A DNA stretch of 18,724 nucleotides from an uncultured Bacteroidota bacterium (GCA_900546465.1 URCX01000017.1:1-18724), one strand, 5' to 3'. Counted from the first letter of the stretch, positions 1 through 6,906 are shown. Numbers and translations: made by a program. Notes: generated by a model from the letters alone, not told the origin.

Positions 1-46
1 TGTATTTTAAAGGGTCTGTGCATTTTTTACACACTTATACAGTCGC

Positions 47-604
47 TTATATTATAATTAATATATAAATTTTTCCTTTAAAAACATTAAAAAAGCAGAG
101 TTTGATGTAATCTTCAACTTTTTTTATCTCATGAGCATATTGCTGTTTTATGTATTGTGTAAAAATGGTCGAGTCCATATTCTGATAGAAAGCAGCCTCA
201 TATTGCTTTTTCTCCGCTATTATACCGTAGCCGATATTCTCATCGTCTTCAATTCGTTTATTACTGTTATAGGGCATATACTTCGGATTGTTCTCAAATT
301 GCGACAAAAGATTGTTGAATCTTATCCGTATTTGAGTCTCTCCTCTGCGACTTTTATCTGCTACCATAATTCTCCATACCTTGTTTCCTTGTGTTACAAT
401 AGCAATATTTACTTTTTCTCCGTTAAACTCTCCTTCCAAAACATCTTCTTTTTGATTGTATGTAAAGCCTTTTGCTTTGAGTTTTTGAATCATTTCGGAT
501 TTTGTTCCGTCAACGGGAATGCCTAAGAATTTTGTAACGTCTTTTTGTGCATGCAGCCCTGCGGCAAGCACGATCATTGCAATTAAAGTGATGAATTTTC
601 TCAT
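47..604 (-). CDS. Small secreted protein of unknown function (185 aa)
   Basis: I do not recognise a named family. The protein begins with a classic signal peptide: basic MRK, a hydrophobic stretch to about residue 16, and a likely signal peptidase I site near LHA-Q at residues 19-20. Export to the periplasm or beyond is therefore likely. The mature part starts with a segment rich in Gly, Lys and Phe (KFLGIPVDGTKSEM, from about residue 25) that resembles the start of small Bacteroidales secreted proteins of unknown function. The middle is basic and polar, with no visible metal-binding or catalytic motif. The last 15 residues (CFFNVFKGKIYILIII) are hydrophobic and unlike the rest, which could mean the natural C-terminus has been extended by a frameshift or lost stop codon. 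The ATG at 604 is supported by the signal peptide. The only convincing promoter lies more than 300 bp upstream, across a structured leader. Confidence 0.75.
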   Translation of the reverse strand: MRKFITLIAMIVLAAGLHAQKDVTKFLGIPVDGTKSEMIQKLKAKGFTYNQKEDVLEGEFNGEKVNIAIVTQGNKVWRIMVADKSRRGETQIRIRFNNLLSQFENNPKYMPYNSNKRIEDDENIGYGIIAEKKQYEAAFYQNMDSTIFTQYIKQQYAHEIKKVEDYIKLCFFNVFKGKIYILIII

Positions 605-668
605 TTCGATTTCTTTTTTTGTTTGCCCGTCCCAAGACAGTTTTATTGTTTTGCTTGTTTAGAGACAC

Positions 669-817
669 AAAAAAGCGTGGGACTTTTTTCTTATCGCAAT
701 ATGAGGTCCTCGAAACTACCTGATTCTCCAAATAAGTAAAGCCCACGAAATCATCGTGAGCGTTTACGCATTACTTCTTTGGAGAAATTAAATGAAATTT
801 TCGAGGTTTCATATTGC
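669..817 (-). ncRNA. Candidate structured leader RNA or small RNA (long imperfect hairpin)
   Basis: Nested inverted repeats form one extended hairpin on the minus-strand transcript. Arms 696-704 and 809-817 pair over 9 bp, 708-715 and 799-806 over 8 bp, 724-732 and 778-786 over 9 bp, and 736-747 and 755-767 over 12 bp with one bulge. The pairs are separated by internal bubbles. A short A/U hairpin (669-689) follows. Segment 742-747 is complementary to 676-681, which in turn can pair with 629-634, so mutually exclusive folds are possible. The architecture resembles 6S RNA or an attenuator, but I see no match to a named RNA family. It could be the 5' leader of the secreted-protein gene at 47-604 or a free small RNA. 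The folding is read by eye, not computed. Confidence 0.4.
716..812 (-). other. Three overlapping mini-ORFs inside the structured leader
   Basis: On the minus strand, 812-771 encodes MKPRKFHLISPKK and then TAA. The TAA overlaps the ATG of a second mini-ORF (771-751, MRKRSR, TGA). That TGA overlaps the ATG of a third (754-716, MISWALLIWRIR, TAG). The stop-start overlaps are of the TAATG and ATGA type seen in translationally coupled genes. They lie exactly within the long hairpin arms, so ribosomes on them would unfold it. They may be regulatory leader peptides, or coincidence in AT-rich DNA. Confidence 0.25.
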
Positions 818-920
818 CAAAGCATGCAAAAACGCTTTTATATGTCTTTGATATGTTTGTTTATGACTGAATCTTTTCTTTTACCGGTATCCTCCTTTCT
901 TCTTGTTTTGATTTGCGGGG

Positions 921-953
921 CAAAGGTATGAAAAAAATAGGATTGAAACAAAA
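921..953 (-). promoter_or_regulatory. Bacteroidetes-type promoter driving the structured leader and 47-604 gene
   Basis: Read on the minus strand there is a TTTTG -33 element (949-953), a 20-nt spacer, and a TACCTTTG -7 element (921-928). This matches the Bacteroidetes primary sigma consensus (TTTG, about 19-21 nt, TAnnTTTG). Transcription should start near 915 and run leftward through the hairpin region into the secreted-protein gene, giving a leader of about 310 nt. I see no other promoter between here and 604. Confidence 0.65.
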
Positions 954-1034
954 TATTTTGCTGCCTATTGTGGAAATCCTTTACCTCTATACCGAAGCCG
1001 CTGCAATAAAACGCCTTTTTATTCAAATTACATC

Positions 1035-1085
1035 GCCGAAAGAAAAAATCTTTCCGGCCTTTCGTGAAATCCTTTCGGCCTTTCG
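1035..1085. repeat. 21-bp phased GGCCTTTCG repeat with small hairpin
   Basis: GGCCTTTCG occurs at 1056-1064 and again at 1077-1085, exactly 21 bp apart, with a GTGAAATCCTTTC spacer. Next to it, 1035-1058 forms a hairpin (GCCGAAAG against CTTTCCGGC, one bulge). It lies just beyond the xseB stop and could help end the xseAB transcript, although no U-tract follows. The same repeat type recurs at 4371-4420. Confidence 0.5.
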
Positions 1086-1122
1086 ATATTCTCTTGTTAA
1101 TGAATGACTTAATAAAGATGTT

Positions 1123-1338
1123 TTACTGCTCGTCTGTTTGTTCGAGACGACGGAGAAGTTCTTCGGTTTTGTCCTCCACTTCCTGCAGTTTTTGTTTGCA
1201 AAAGCCGATGAGTTCCTCTGCACGCTTGATTTTCAGCTCCAATTCGTCTATCTTGGTTTCGCTGTTTTCCAAACATGCTATGATTTGCTTCAATTCCTCA
1301 TACGCCTCTTCGTAATTCTTCGGTCTTGTGCCTTCCAT
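1123..1338 (-). CDS. xseB: Exodeoxyribonuclease VII small subunit
   Basis: The 71-residue product is the small helical subunit of exonuclease VII, which degrades single-stranded DNA to short oligonucleotides in both directions. Several XseB chains bind each XseA large subunit. The sequence is almost entirely amphipathic helix: the YEEAYEELKQIIACLE opening is typical of the family, and leucine/glutamate-rich helices follow to the end. The length fits (family about 60-85 residues). It starts 15 nt after the xseA stop, behind a purine-rich GAAAGGAAAC stretch, so it is surely co-transcribed with xseA and probably produced in excess of it. Confidence 0.9.
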   Translation of the reverse strand: MEGTRPKNYEEAYEELKQIIACLENSETKIDELELKIKRAEELIGFCKQKLQEVEDKTEELLRRLEQTDEQ

Positions 1339-1353
1339 GTGTTTCCTTTCTTT

Positions 1354-2475
1354 TTATGGTATTACGGAAATGAGTTCCCCGTCATGAAATCTTGTTTTTA
1401 TCTTCTCGCCACTCTTCAAATCCGGCTTGCCTGTGAGGAGTTTGTCCTTATGATAGGTCAGTGTGTAACCCTTTTGCAGCAGAAGAGCAGGTCGGAGCAG
1501 GCTGATGTACTTCTCGTTCATGCGGATTTTCTCTTTTTCCGCCTCAAGTCTGTTGCGGGTTCTCATCGTCAATAGGTTTTCTGCCTCTTTGATGTTTTGT
1601 TCCGCCTGTTTGTAGAATGAAATTATGTAGTCTGCCAAGTCTGTCGGAGTTATGCCGTTATGCCAAGAAGTTTGCTCAGCAACGGTAAGGTTGGTCGCAT
1701 GCCCTATTCCGGTCAGTACGGGCAGCGGACAAAGGCTTATTGCCCGGCAAAGACGATAATCGTTATAGCAACTCAAGCCCGCATCGCCCCCTCCGCCTCT
1801 TATGATAAGTACGGCATCGAAGAGGTCGCTTACAATATTGATTTTGTCGAATATATCGAGCATATCGCCGACCGCCCCTTCGCCTTGCAGAAGGGAGGTG
1901 AAGAGATAGTGGGAGATTTTGTATTTCGGAGCGTAAGCATTCAGAACATTGAGAAAATCATGGTAGCCCTTGCTGCTTGTAACCGATATGACAGCCAAAC
2001 TCTTCGGCAGAGAAGAAAGCCTGCGGCTTTTGTTCAAATCGAACAAACCCTCTTTTTGCAGGCGTTCCATACACAGGTGTTTTTCCTTTTCCAATTCTCC
2101 CAATGTGTAATTGGTGTCTATATCCGTTATTCTCAGACTCAAACCATAGAACTCGTCAAACATTATGCAGACACGGCACAAGACGTTTATACCATCGCAT
2201 AAGTCTCCGAGCGAAGAGGCGATGAACTTCTCGCGTATTCGTTTCAAATCAGCCTTCCAGATGACAGAACGCATTTGAGTGCTTATCCTGTCTTCCGTCT
2301 TTTCAATCAAATCGGGGAAAGCATGACCGCTGTAAGGATAATAGTTCAATTTGAGCATTTCCGCCCTGACCCAGAAAAAGGAAGTATAGCGTTCGTTCAG
2401 CGTCCGCCTGATACTCGCTGCCACTTCCGAGAGGGAGAACACCCTTTCTCCAAGAAATTCATTGAATGTTGACAT
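1354..2475 (-). CDS. xseA: Exodeoxyribonuclease VII large subunit
   Basis: This is the 373-aa catalytic subunit of exonuclease VII, a cytoplasmic single-strand DNA nuclease active in mismatch repair and damage tolerance. The N-terminal OB-fold runs from about residue 12 (FSLSEVAASI, then YPYSGHAFPDLIE at about 46-58). The central nuclease domain contains AVISVTSSKGYHDF (about 161-174), the glycine-rich IIRGGGGDAG (224-233) and GIGHATN (256-262). A coiled-coil region (about 288-325) and a short tail follow. It is shorter than the E. coli protein (456 aa), with a reduced coiled coil. The family usually has Asp after the HxT of the GIGH motif; here it is Asn (HATN), and the following region (HNGITPTDLADYI) is also divergent. 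The ATG at 2475 gives an intact OB-fold. It lies downstream of ftcD and its terminator; I could not find a separate promoter. Confidence 0.9.
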   Translation of the reverse strand: MSTFNEFLGERVFSLSEVAASIRRTLNERYTSFFWVRAEMLKLNYYPYSGHAFPDLIEKTEDRISTQMRSVIWKADLKRIREKFIASSLGDLCDGINVLCRVCIMFDEFYGLSLRITDIDTNYTLGELEKEKHLCMERLQKEGLFDLNKSRRLSSLPKSLAVISVTSSKGYHDFLNVLNAYAPKYKISHYLFTSLLQGEGAVGDMLDIFDKINIVSDLFDAVLIIRGGGGDAGLSCYNDYRLCRAISLCPLPVLTGIGHATNLTVAEQTSWHNGITPTDLADYIISFYKQAEQNIKEAENLLTMRTRNRLEAEKEKIRMNEKYISLLRPALLLQKGYTLTYHKDKLLTGKPDLKSGEKIKTRFHDGELISVIP

Positions 2476-2499
2476 ATCCTTCTTACTTTTCTCCGCTTA

Positions 2500-2535
2500 A
2501 AGAAAATAAGGAGGCAGATTACCGCTCCGCCTCCC
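2500..2535 (-). terminator. Probable Rho-independent terminator after ftcD
   Basis: On the minus strand GGAGGC (2529-2534) pairs with GCCTCC (2510-2515) around a 13-nt loop, followed by a U-rich TTATTTTCTTT (2509-2499). It lies between the ftcD stop and the xseA start. Termination may be partial, which would let xseAB be transcribed by read-through. Confidence 0.6.
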
Positions 2536-2586
2536 TCGTACAAAAAAAATGAAAAAAATAACAGTTTTTTACTCTGCTTGATTACC

Positions 2587-4284
2587 TTACTCGGAAATCT
2601 GCTTCAAAACCCTTGCAGTGAACTCTTTTTCTATTGCTTCGGCTTTATCGACTATTGCCTGTCCTTTTGCGATGATGTCTTTGACGAAAGCTTTATCGTT
2701 AAGGCTTGCACAATTTATTTGCATGTTCATGAAAGCACCTATGCAGGCAGCCCTTGCACATAGAATGCCGACTGCTGCGTCTGTAACGGAATTAGGATTT
2801 CCCGTCTCCACCATTGCCTTGCATATATCGAACACCTCAAATGATTTGCAAAGCGTTCTGTACGGTACCTCTATGGCATATTTCGTTGCAGCTTGAATTG
2901 CCTCCGTTCTCTTGGCTTTGTCCTCGTCTGTCTTCTTAGGCAAGCCGAAGGCTTCCATGATAAGGTTGAACGAATGAGTGTCCTCATCTACCAAGAACAA
3001 CAATTCGTCCTTTACAGCCTGACCTTTTTCGGCTACCTTGGAGAACTCTTCCCATCTTTCGTCCCAGCCTGCTTTATGAGACGATAGGTTGGCAACCATT
3101 GTTCCCAATGCAGCACCCAAAGCTCCCATATAAGCAGATATGCTTCCGCCTCCCGGAGCAGGGCTTTCGGAAGCCGTCTCATTGGCAAAGCCTGTGCAGC
3201 TCATATCGACAAGTTTCTTTGCATTCTTGTCCTCTATCATGTATTCTATAACTTTCTCTTGCGGATTGAAAGGCTTCAAATCGTCCAATCCCATGGACTT
3301 TACGGCAATCTTTATCAACTCTGCCTCATCTACACCCAAGGAACGCTCTTGTTTTGCAAGATAATATTTTCCTGCATCTATAAGTGTTTTCTTAGGAACG
3401 AGACCCACGATTTCCACACCGGTAACTCTCACACCTCTTGCAGCTGCTTTGGCACATACCTCATCGAAGCAGATATGCAAAGGAGAGACATTGGCATCGG
3501 TGATATTCATTGAAACCTGAGCAATGCCGTATTCCTCTATGAACCAGCCTATCGCCTTAGTACCTTTCAAAGTTCCAGGAATCATTATCGTCTTTCCGTT
3601 TTCGTCTTTCATCGGTTTGCCGTTAGGCTTTCCGCCTTCTCTTTGCGGACGACCCTTTTCACGAACATCGAACGCAATGGCATTGGCTCTTCTTGTCGAA
3701 GTGGTGTTAAGATTGTAGTTAACCGCCAAAAGGAAATCCCTTGCACCCACAGCGGTAGCACCGCTCTTTGCCACCTTCTCGCACCATGCGGCAGGTCCGA
3801 AGTCCGGTTTCCAATCCTCCGTAACGACTCTGGCACTCAAACCCTCGTATTCGCCCTGACGACAAGAAGCAAGGTTCTTTCTCTTCGGCTCAAAGGCAGC
3901 CGACTCGTAGCAATAAACAGGGATTTCAAGCTCTTTGCCTATCCTTTCGCCCAAACCTCTTGCATATTTCACCACTTCCTCCATGCTGATGTCTGCAACC
4001 GGAATAAGCGGACAAACATCCGTTGCACCGAAACGCGGGTGGTCGCCATGATGATTTCTCATATCTATAAGCTCTTGGGCTTTTTTCACCAAGCGGAAAG
4101 CCGCCTCGCAAACATTCTCAGGCTCACCCACAAAGGTGATGACCGTTCTGTTTGTCGAAGCACCCGGATCGACATCAAGAAGTTTGACACCGTCCACCTT
4201 TTCAACCTCGGCAACAACCTGGTTGATGATATTCATATCTCTACCCTCTGAAATATTGGGTACACATTCGATTAGCTGTTTCAT
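2587..4284 (-). CDS. ftcD: Bifunctional glutamate formimidoyltransferase / formimidoyl-THF cyclodeaminase
   Basis: The 565-aa enzyme moves the formimino group of N-formimino-glutamate (from histidine breakdown) to tetrahydrofolate, then releases ammonia to give 5,10-methenyl-THF. The N-terminal transferase domain opens with CVPNISEGRD (residues 7-16) and has NHHGDHPRFG (77-86). The last His of that motif falls at residue 82, the position of the proposed catalytic His in the mammalian enzyme. The C-terminal cyclodeaminase domain begins near residue 345 and holds SESPAPGGGSISAYMGALGA, its signature glycine-rich loop. The full fusion matches the mammalian-type layout (about 541 aa). I chose ATG at 4284 over the upstream TTG at 4290 because it gives MKQLIECVPN. 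No other histidine-degradation (hut) genes lie in this window, so it stands alone here. It is transcribed divergently from kbl. Confidence 0.95.
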   Translation of the reverse strand: MKQLIECVPNISEGRDMNIINQVVAEVEKVDGVKLLDVDPGASTNRTVITFVGEPENVCEAAFRLVKKAQELIDMRNHHGDHPRFGATDVCPLIPVADISMEEVVKYARGLGERIGKELEIPVYCYESAAFEPKRKNLASCRQGEYEGLSARVVTEDWKPDFGPAAWCEKVAKSGATAVGARDFLLAVNYNLNTTSTRRANAIAFDVREKGRPQREGGKPNGKPMKDENGKTIMIPGTLKGTKAIGWFIEEYGIAQVSMNITDANVSPLHICFDEVCAKAAARGVRVTGVEIVGLVPKKTLIDAGKYYLAKQERSLGVDEAELIKIAVKSMGLDDLKPFNPQEKVIEYMIEDKNAKKLVDMSCTGFANETASESPAPGGGSISAYMGALGAALGTMVANLSSHKAGWDERWEEFSKVAEKGQAVKDELLFLVDEDTHSFNLIMEAFGLPKKTDEDKAKRTEAIQAATKYAIEVPYRTLCKSFEVFDICKAMVETGNPNSVTDAAVGILCARAACIGAFMNMQINCASLNDKAFVKDIIAKGQAIVDKAEAIEKEFTARVLKQISE

Positions 4285-4319
4285 CTCCAAAATCGATTTT
4301 ATTAGTCAATAATATTTTG

Positions 4320-4351
4320 CAAAGGTCGTAAAAAAAGCCCGAACCACAAAA
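4320..4351 (-). promoter_or_regulatory. Probable ftcD promoter
   Basis: On the minus strand there is TTTTG (4347-4351), a 19-nt spacer, and GACCTTTG (4320-4327). This fits the Bacteroidetes consensus with one mismatch in the TA of the -7 box. Transcription would start near 4314, giving a leader of about 30 nt to the ATG at 4284. Confidence 0.55.
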
Positions 4352-4370
4352 TCAATTCGCAAATATAAAC

Positions 4371-4420
4371 CGCCCTTTCACGAAATTCTTTCGCCCTTTT
4401 AATTTCGTGAAACGCCCTTT
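4371..4420. repeat. 21-bp phased CGCCCTTT repeat with 11-bp inverted repeat
   Basis: CGCCCTTT occurs three times at exactly 21-bp spacing (4371, 4392, 4413). Within it, TTCACGAAATT (4377-4387) and AATTTCGTGAA (4401-4411) form a perfect 11-bp inverted repeat around 13 nt. It sits between the divergent ftcD and kbl promoters, so it could be an operator for both. It is the same repeat type as 1056-1085, which argues instead for a dispersed intergenic element. Confidence 0.55.
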
Positions 4421-4423
4421 GGT

Positions 4424-4444
4424 TGCGGAGGCTTGGCCGAGTGG
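4424..4444 (+). other. tRNA-Ser/Leu 5'-end-like fragment
   Basis: The run GGAGGCTTGGCCGAGTGGTT (4427-4446) looks like the acceptor strand and D-arm start of a class II tRNA (Ser or Leu). No anticodon arm, variable arm or T-arm follows, so it is not a functional tRNA. It may be a leftover from tRNA-targeted integration, or a chance resemblance. Confidence 0.3.
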
Positions 4445-4488
4445 TTTTCGCAGAATGGGAAGTCGGTTGAAAAATTATGTGTCGGCAT

Positions 4489-4540
4489 GCAGAAAAAACG
4501 CTTTTGCGTTCTTGCTTCTGCAATAAAATCGTATCTTTGC
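4489..4540 (+). promoter_or_regulatory. Probable kbl promoter with overlapping inverted repeat
   Basis: TATCTTTG at 4532-4539 matches the Bacteroidetes -7 box; a weak -33 (TTCTTG, 4509-4514) lies 17 nt before it. The start site should be near 4545, with the kbl ATG at 4589. An inverted repeat, GCAGAA (4489-4494) with TTCTGC (4516-4521) and an inner AACGC/GCGTT pair (4497-4510), covers the -33 region and could bind a regulator. The whole 4285-4588 gap otherwise holds only the repeat and tRNA-like fragment listed separately. Confidence 0.6.
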
Positions 4541-4588
4541 AGTTCGGTAAACGAGCGAAATAAGTATCAGATTAAAAGTATTGATAAT

Positions 4589-5779
4589 ATGTACAACAAA
4601 TTTCAAAAGTATCTTCAAGAGGAGATACAGGGCATAAAAGATGCCGGTCTTTATAAGAACGAAAGAGTGATAATAACTCCGCAATCGGCTGCAATCAAGA
4701 CTGCCGAAGCAGGTGATGTGTTGAACTTCTGTGCCAATAACTATTTGGGATTGGCTGATAGCAAGGTTCTTATTGAAGCAGCAAAGAAAGCGATGGACGA
4801 AAGAGGCTACGGAATGAGTTCCGTACGTTTCATTTGCGGAACAGGCGATTTGCACAAGGAACTTGAAAAGAAAATTTCCGACTTCTTCGGAACGGAAGAT
4901 ACCATTCTTTATGCAGCATGCTTCGATGCCAACGGCGGTGTGTTTGAACCATTGTTGGGACCTGATGATGCTATCATTTCAGACGCTTTGAACCACGCTT
5001 CCATCATAGACGGTGTGAGACTTTGCAAGGCTCAACGTTTCCGTTATGCCAATGCAGATATGGAAGATTTGGAAGCACAACTTAAAGAGGCTCAAAAATG
5101 CCGTTTCCGTTTGATTTGTACGGACGGCGTGTTCTCGATGGACGGTAATGTTGCTCCTTTGGATAAGATTTACGAGCTTGCTCAAAAGTATGATGCCATG
5201 GTTATGGTTGACGAGAGCCACTCTGCCGGTGTTGTCGGCAAGACCGGACGAGGAACAACGGAGCAATACAATTTGAGAGGCAAAGTCGAGATATTGACAG
5301 GAACATTGGGTAAAGCCTTCGGAGGAGCTGTCGGCGGATTTACAACGGGTAAGAAGGAAATAATAGAGATGTTGCGTCAACGTTCGAGACCTTATTTGTT
5401 CTCAAACTCCATTCCTCCTATGGTTGCAGGTGCTGCAATAGAGATGTTCAACCTTATAGACAGAACCAACGAACTTCAAGACAAATTGCACAACAACACT
5501 GCATATTTTGTTGAGAAAATGAAGGCTGCAGGTTTCGACATCAAGCCTACGCAATCGGCAATCTGTGCGGTAATGCTATATGATGCCAAATTGTCTCAGG
5601 ACTTTGCGGCAGCATTGCAACAAGAGGGCATATACGTAACAGGATTCTATTACCCTGTTGTTCCGAAAGGACAGGCAAGAATCCGTGTTCAGGTTTCTGC
5701 TGCTCACGAAACAGAGCATTTGGATCGTTGTATAGCTGCTTTCACCAAGATAGGAAAGCAACTTGGCGTCATAAAATAA
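4589..5779 (+). CDS. kbl: Glycine C-acetyltransferase (2-amino-3-ketobutyrate CoA ligase)
   Basis: This is a PLP enzyme of the alpha-oxoamine synthase family. It interconverts 2-amino-3-ketobutyrate plus CoA with glycine plus acetyl-CoA, the second step of threonine breakdown to glycine after threonine dehydrogenase. The 396 residues match E. coli Kbl (398). Family marks include the N-terminal NFCANNYLGLAD, SVRFICGTGDLHKELE, MVDESHSAGVVG (PLP-contacting Asp and His) and GTLGKAFGG, whose Lys (residue 242) should be the Schiff-base lysine. I chose the ATG at 4589 because the in-frame extension to 4433 crosses the promoter and gives a non-homologous leader. No tdh gene is adjacent. Related serine palmitoyltransferase-like enzymes share the fold, but length and motifs favour Kbl. 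Confidence 0.92.
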   Translation: MYNKFQKYLQEEIQGIKDAGLYKNERVIITPQSAAIKTAEAGDVLNFCANNYLGLADSKVLIEAAKKAMDERGYGMSSVRFICGTGDLHKELEKKISDFFGTEDTILYAACFDANGGVFEPLLGPDDAIISDALNHASIIDGVRLCKAQRFRYANADMEDLEAQLKEAQKCRFRLICTDGVFSMDGNVAPLDKIYELAQKYDAMVMVDESHSAGVVGKTGRGTTEQYNLRGKVEILTGTLGKAFGGAVGGFTTGKKEIIEMLRQRSRPYLFSNSIPPMVAGAAIEMFNLIDRTNELQDKLHNNTAYFVEKMKAAGFDIKPTQSAICAVMLYDAKLSQDFAAALQQEGIYVTGFYYPVVPKGQARIRVQVSAAHETEHLDRCIAAFTKIGKQLGVIK

Positions 5780-5805
5780 GCCTGCTTCGATATTCACAGA
5801 AAAAG

Positions 5806-5845
5806 AAACACCTTTCGGACATCGCCGAGAGGTGTTCTTTTTTTC
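5806..5845. terminator. Bidirectional Rho-independent terminator between kbl and xerD
   Basis: AACACCT-TCGG (5807-5818) pairs with CCGA-AGGTGTT (5825-5836) with one mismatch and a 6-nt loop. A T-tract (5838-5844) follows on the plus strand, and an A-rich stretch before it (5798-5808) gives a U-rich tail on the minus strand. It therefore serves kbl and the convergent xerD, whose stop codon overlaps its edge. Confidence 0.85.
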
Positions 5846-6854
5846 AGGATTGGTCTTTCTCGGAATGCCCGGCAGACTTTATGCCCTTATTATAATGAGG
5901 GTGGTAAAGCATTATGGTCTCCCGCAAATGTTCTGTGTCGAGATGTGTATATATTTGGGTGGAGACAACACTTTCATGCCCCATCATCTCCTTTACCGCA
6001 ATCAGATTGGCTCCTCCTTTTATCAATTCGGTGGCGAAACTGTGCCTTAGCGTATGCGGATGTATGTTCTTCTTTATTCCTGCCGCAAGGGCGATGTCTT
6101 TTATTGTTTGAAAAGCATGCTGTCTTGTCAGCTGCCTGCCGTAATGGTTCAGAAAAATAAGATTTTTGTTCTTATTGTCGATTTTCAGCTTGCTTCTGTG
6201 ATTATCGATGAAGTAACGCAAATGCGTCAATGCACTTTTACCTATGGGAACGAGGCGTTCCTTATTGCCTTTGCCGACAACCTTTATATATTCCTTTTTC
6301 CAAAAGATATTGTTTGTTTTAAGGTTCAAAAGTTCGCTTATTCGCAATCCGCAGGAGTATAAGACCTCAATCATCAAAGCGTTTCTATATCCGTGAAAGC
6401 TGCTTTTGTCTATGCTGTCCAACATTCTGTCGATTTCTTCATTGGAAAGGACGATAGGAATTTTCTTTTCCATTTTCACACTGTCCAAAAGACTGCAAGG
6501 GTCGTTGTCTGCCTCGTCCGCAATAAGAAGATATTTGAAAAAGGCTCTTACTCCCGATATAATTCTACGCTGACTGCTTGCCTTCAAAAGACGGTCCTCT
6601 TCGGTTCTTCCGCCGGGATAAACTATAGAAGTCAGGAAACGCTGGATATGTTTCAAGTCTGTGGTGCGTGGAGTAATATCCGGATATTTCGCTTCCATGA
6701 AAGAGAAAAATTTATCGCAATCGCCCAAATAAGCCTCTAGCGTATTCATGGAAAAGGAACGCTCCATGAGAATATAAGACTTGAAGCCGGGAATATAGCT
6801 TCGCCAATGGGATTTTTCCTTTCTTTCTTCCTCTAAAACAGTTTCGGGAGACAT
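5844..6854 (-). CDS. xerD: XerD-type tyrosine recombinase
   Basis: This site-specific DNA recombinase of the lambda-integrase superfamily probably resolves chromosome dimers at dif. The 336 residues comprise an N-terminal SAM-like core-binding domain (about 22-115) and a C-terminal catalytic domain. The catalytic set is complete: Arg171 (CGLRISELL), Lys195 (KVVGKGNKER), His267 and Arg270 (HTLRH), His293 (MGHES) and the nucleophile Tyr302 (TQIYTHLD). The protein is 30-40 residues longer than typical XerD, split between a charged N-terminal leader and a basic, serine-containing tail. It lies 52 nt after mtgA on the same strand. No att site or phage/ICE genes are adjacent, so a housekeeping Xer role is more likely than an element integrase, although Bacteroidetes genomes carry many similar integrases. 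Confidence 0.85.
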   Translation of the reverse strand: MSPETVLEEERKEKSHWRSYIPGFKSYILMERSFSMNTLEAYLGDCDKFFSFMEAKYPDITPRTTDLKHIQRFLTSIVYPGGRTEEDRLLKASSQRRIISGVRAFFKYLLIADEADNDPCSLLDSVKMEKKIPIVLSNEEIDRMLDSIDKSSFHGYRNALMIEVLYSCGLRISELLNLKTNNIFWKKEYIKVVGKGNKERLVPIGKSALTHLRYFIDNHRSKLKIDNKNKNLIFLNHYGRQLTRQHAFQTIKDIALAAGIKKNIHPHTLRHSFATELIKGGANLIAVKEMMGHESVVSTQIYTHLDTEHLRETIMLYHPHYNKGIKSAGHSEKDQS

Positions 6855-6906
6855 TATCTCGGATTTTGAGTCCGTATTTTCTTTTTGTTCTTTCGTTTTC
6901 GTCTTG

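Larger units (their letters stand above)
605..1122. other. Gene-free 518-bp intergenic region
   Basis: I find no credible protein gene here; the open frames present lack plausible starts or cross the promoter. The region holds the minus-strand promoter at 921-953, the structured leader with its mini-ORFs, and a 21-bp phased repeat plus small hairpin at 1035-1085 just downstream of xseB. The stretch at about 955-1030 shows nothing I can assign. Confidence 0.6.

Noticed and set aside
510..746. 78-codon minus-strand frame spanning the leader and the start of the secreted-protein gene
   Set aside because: It overlaps the signal-peptide coding region in another frame and starts at a GTG inside the hairpin; Arg/Lys-rich and non-homologous.
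838..1026. 62-codon minus-strand open frame
   Set aside because: Its start lies upstream of the strong promoter at 921-953 and the frame crosses it; the product is low-complexity with no family features.
913..1107. 64-codon plus-strand open frame between the leader and xseB
   Set aside because: No promoter or conserved motif, and it reads through the minus-strand promoter and the 21-bp repeat.
5844..6854. Integrase of a mobile element
   Set aside because: The tyrosine recombinase has no adjacent att repeat, excisionase or element genes and sits among housekeeping genes; a chromosomal Xer role is simpler.
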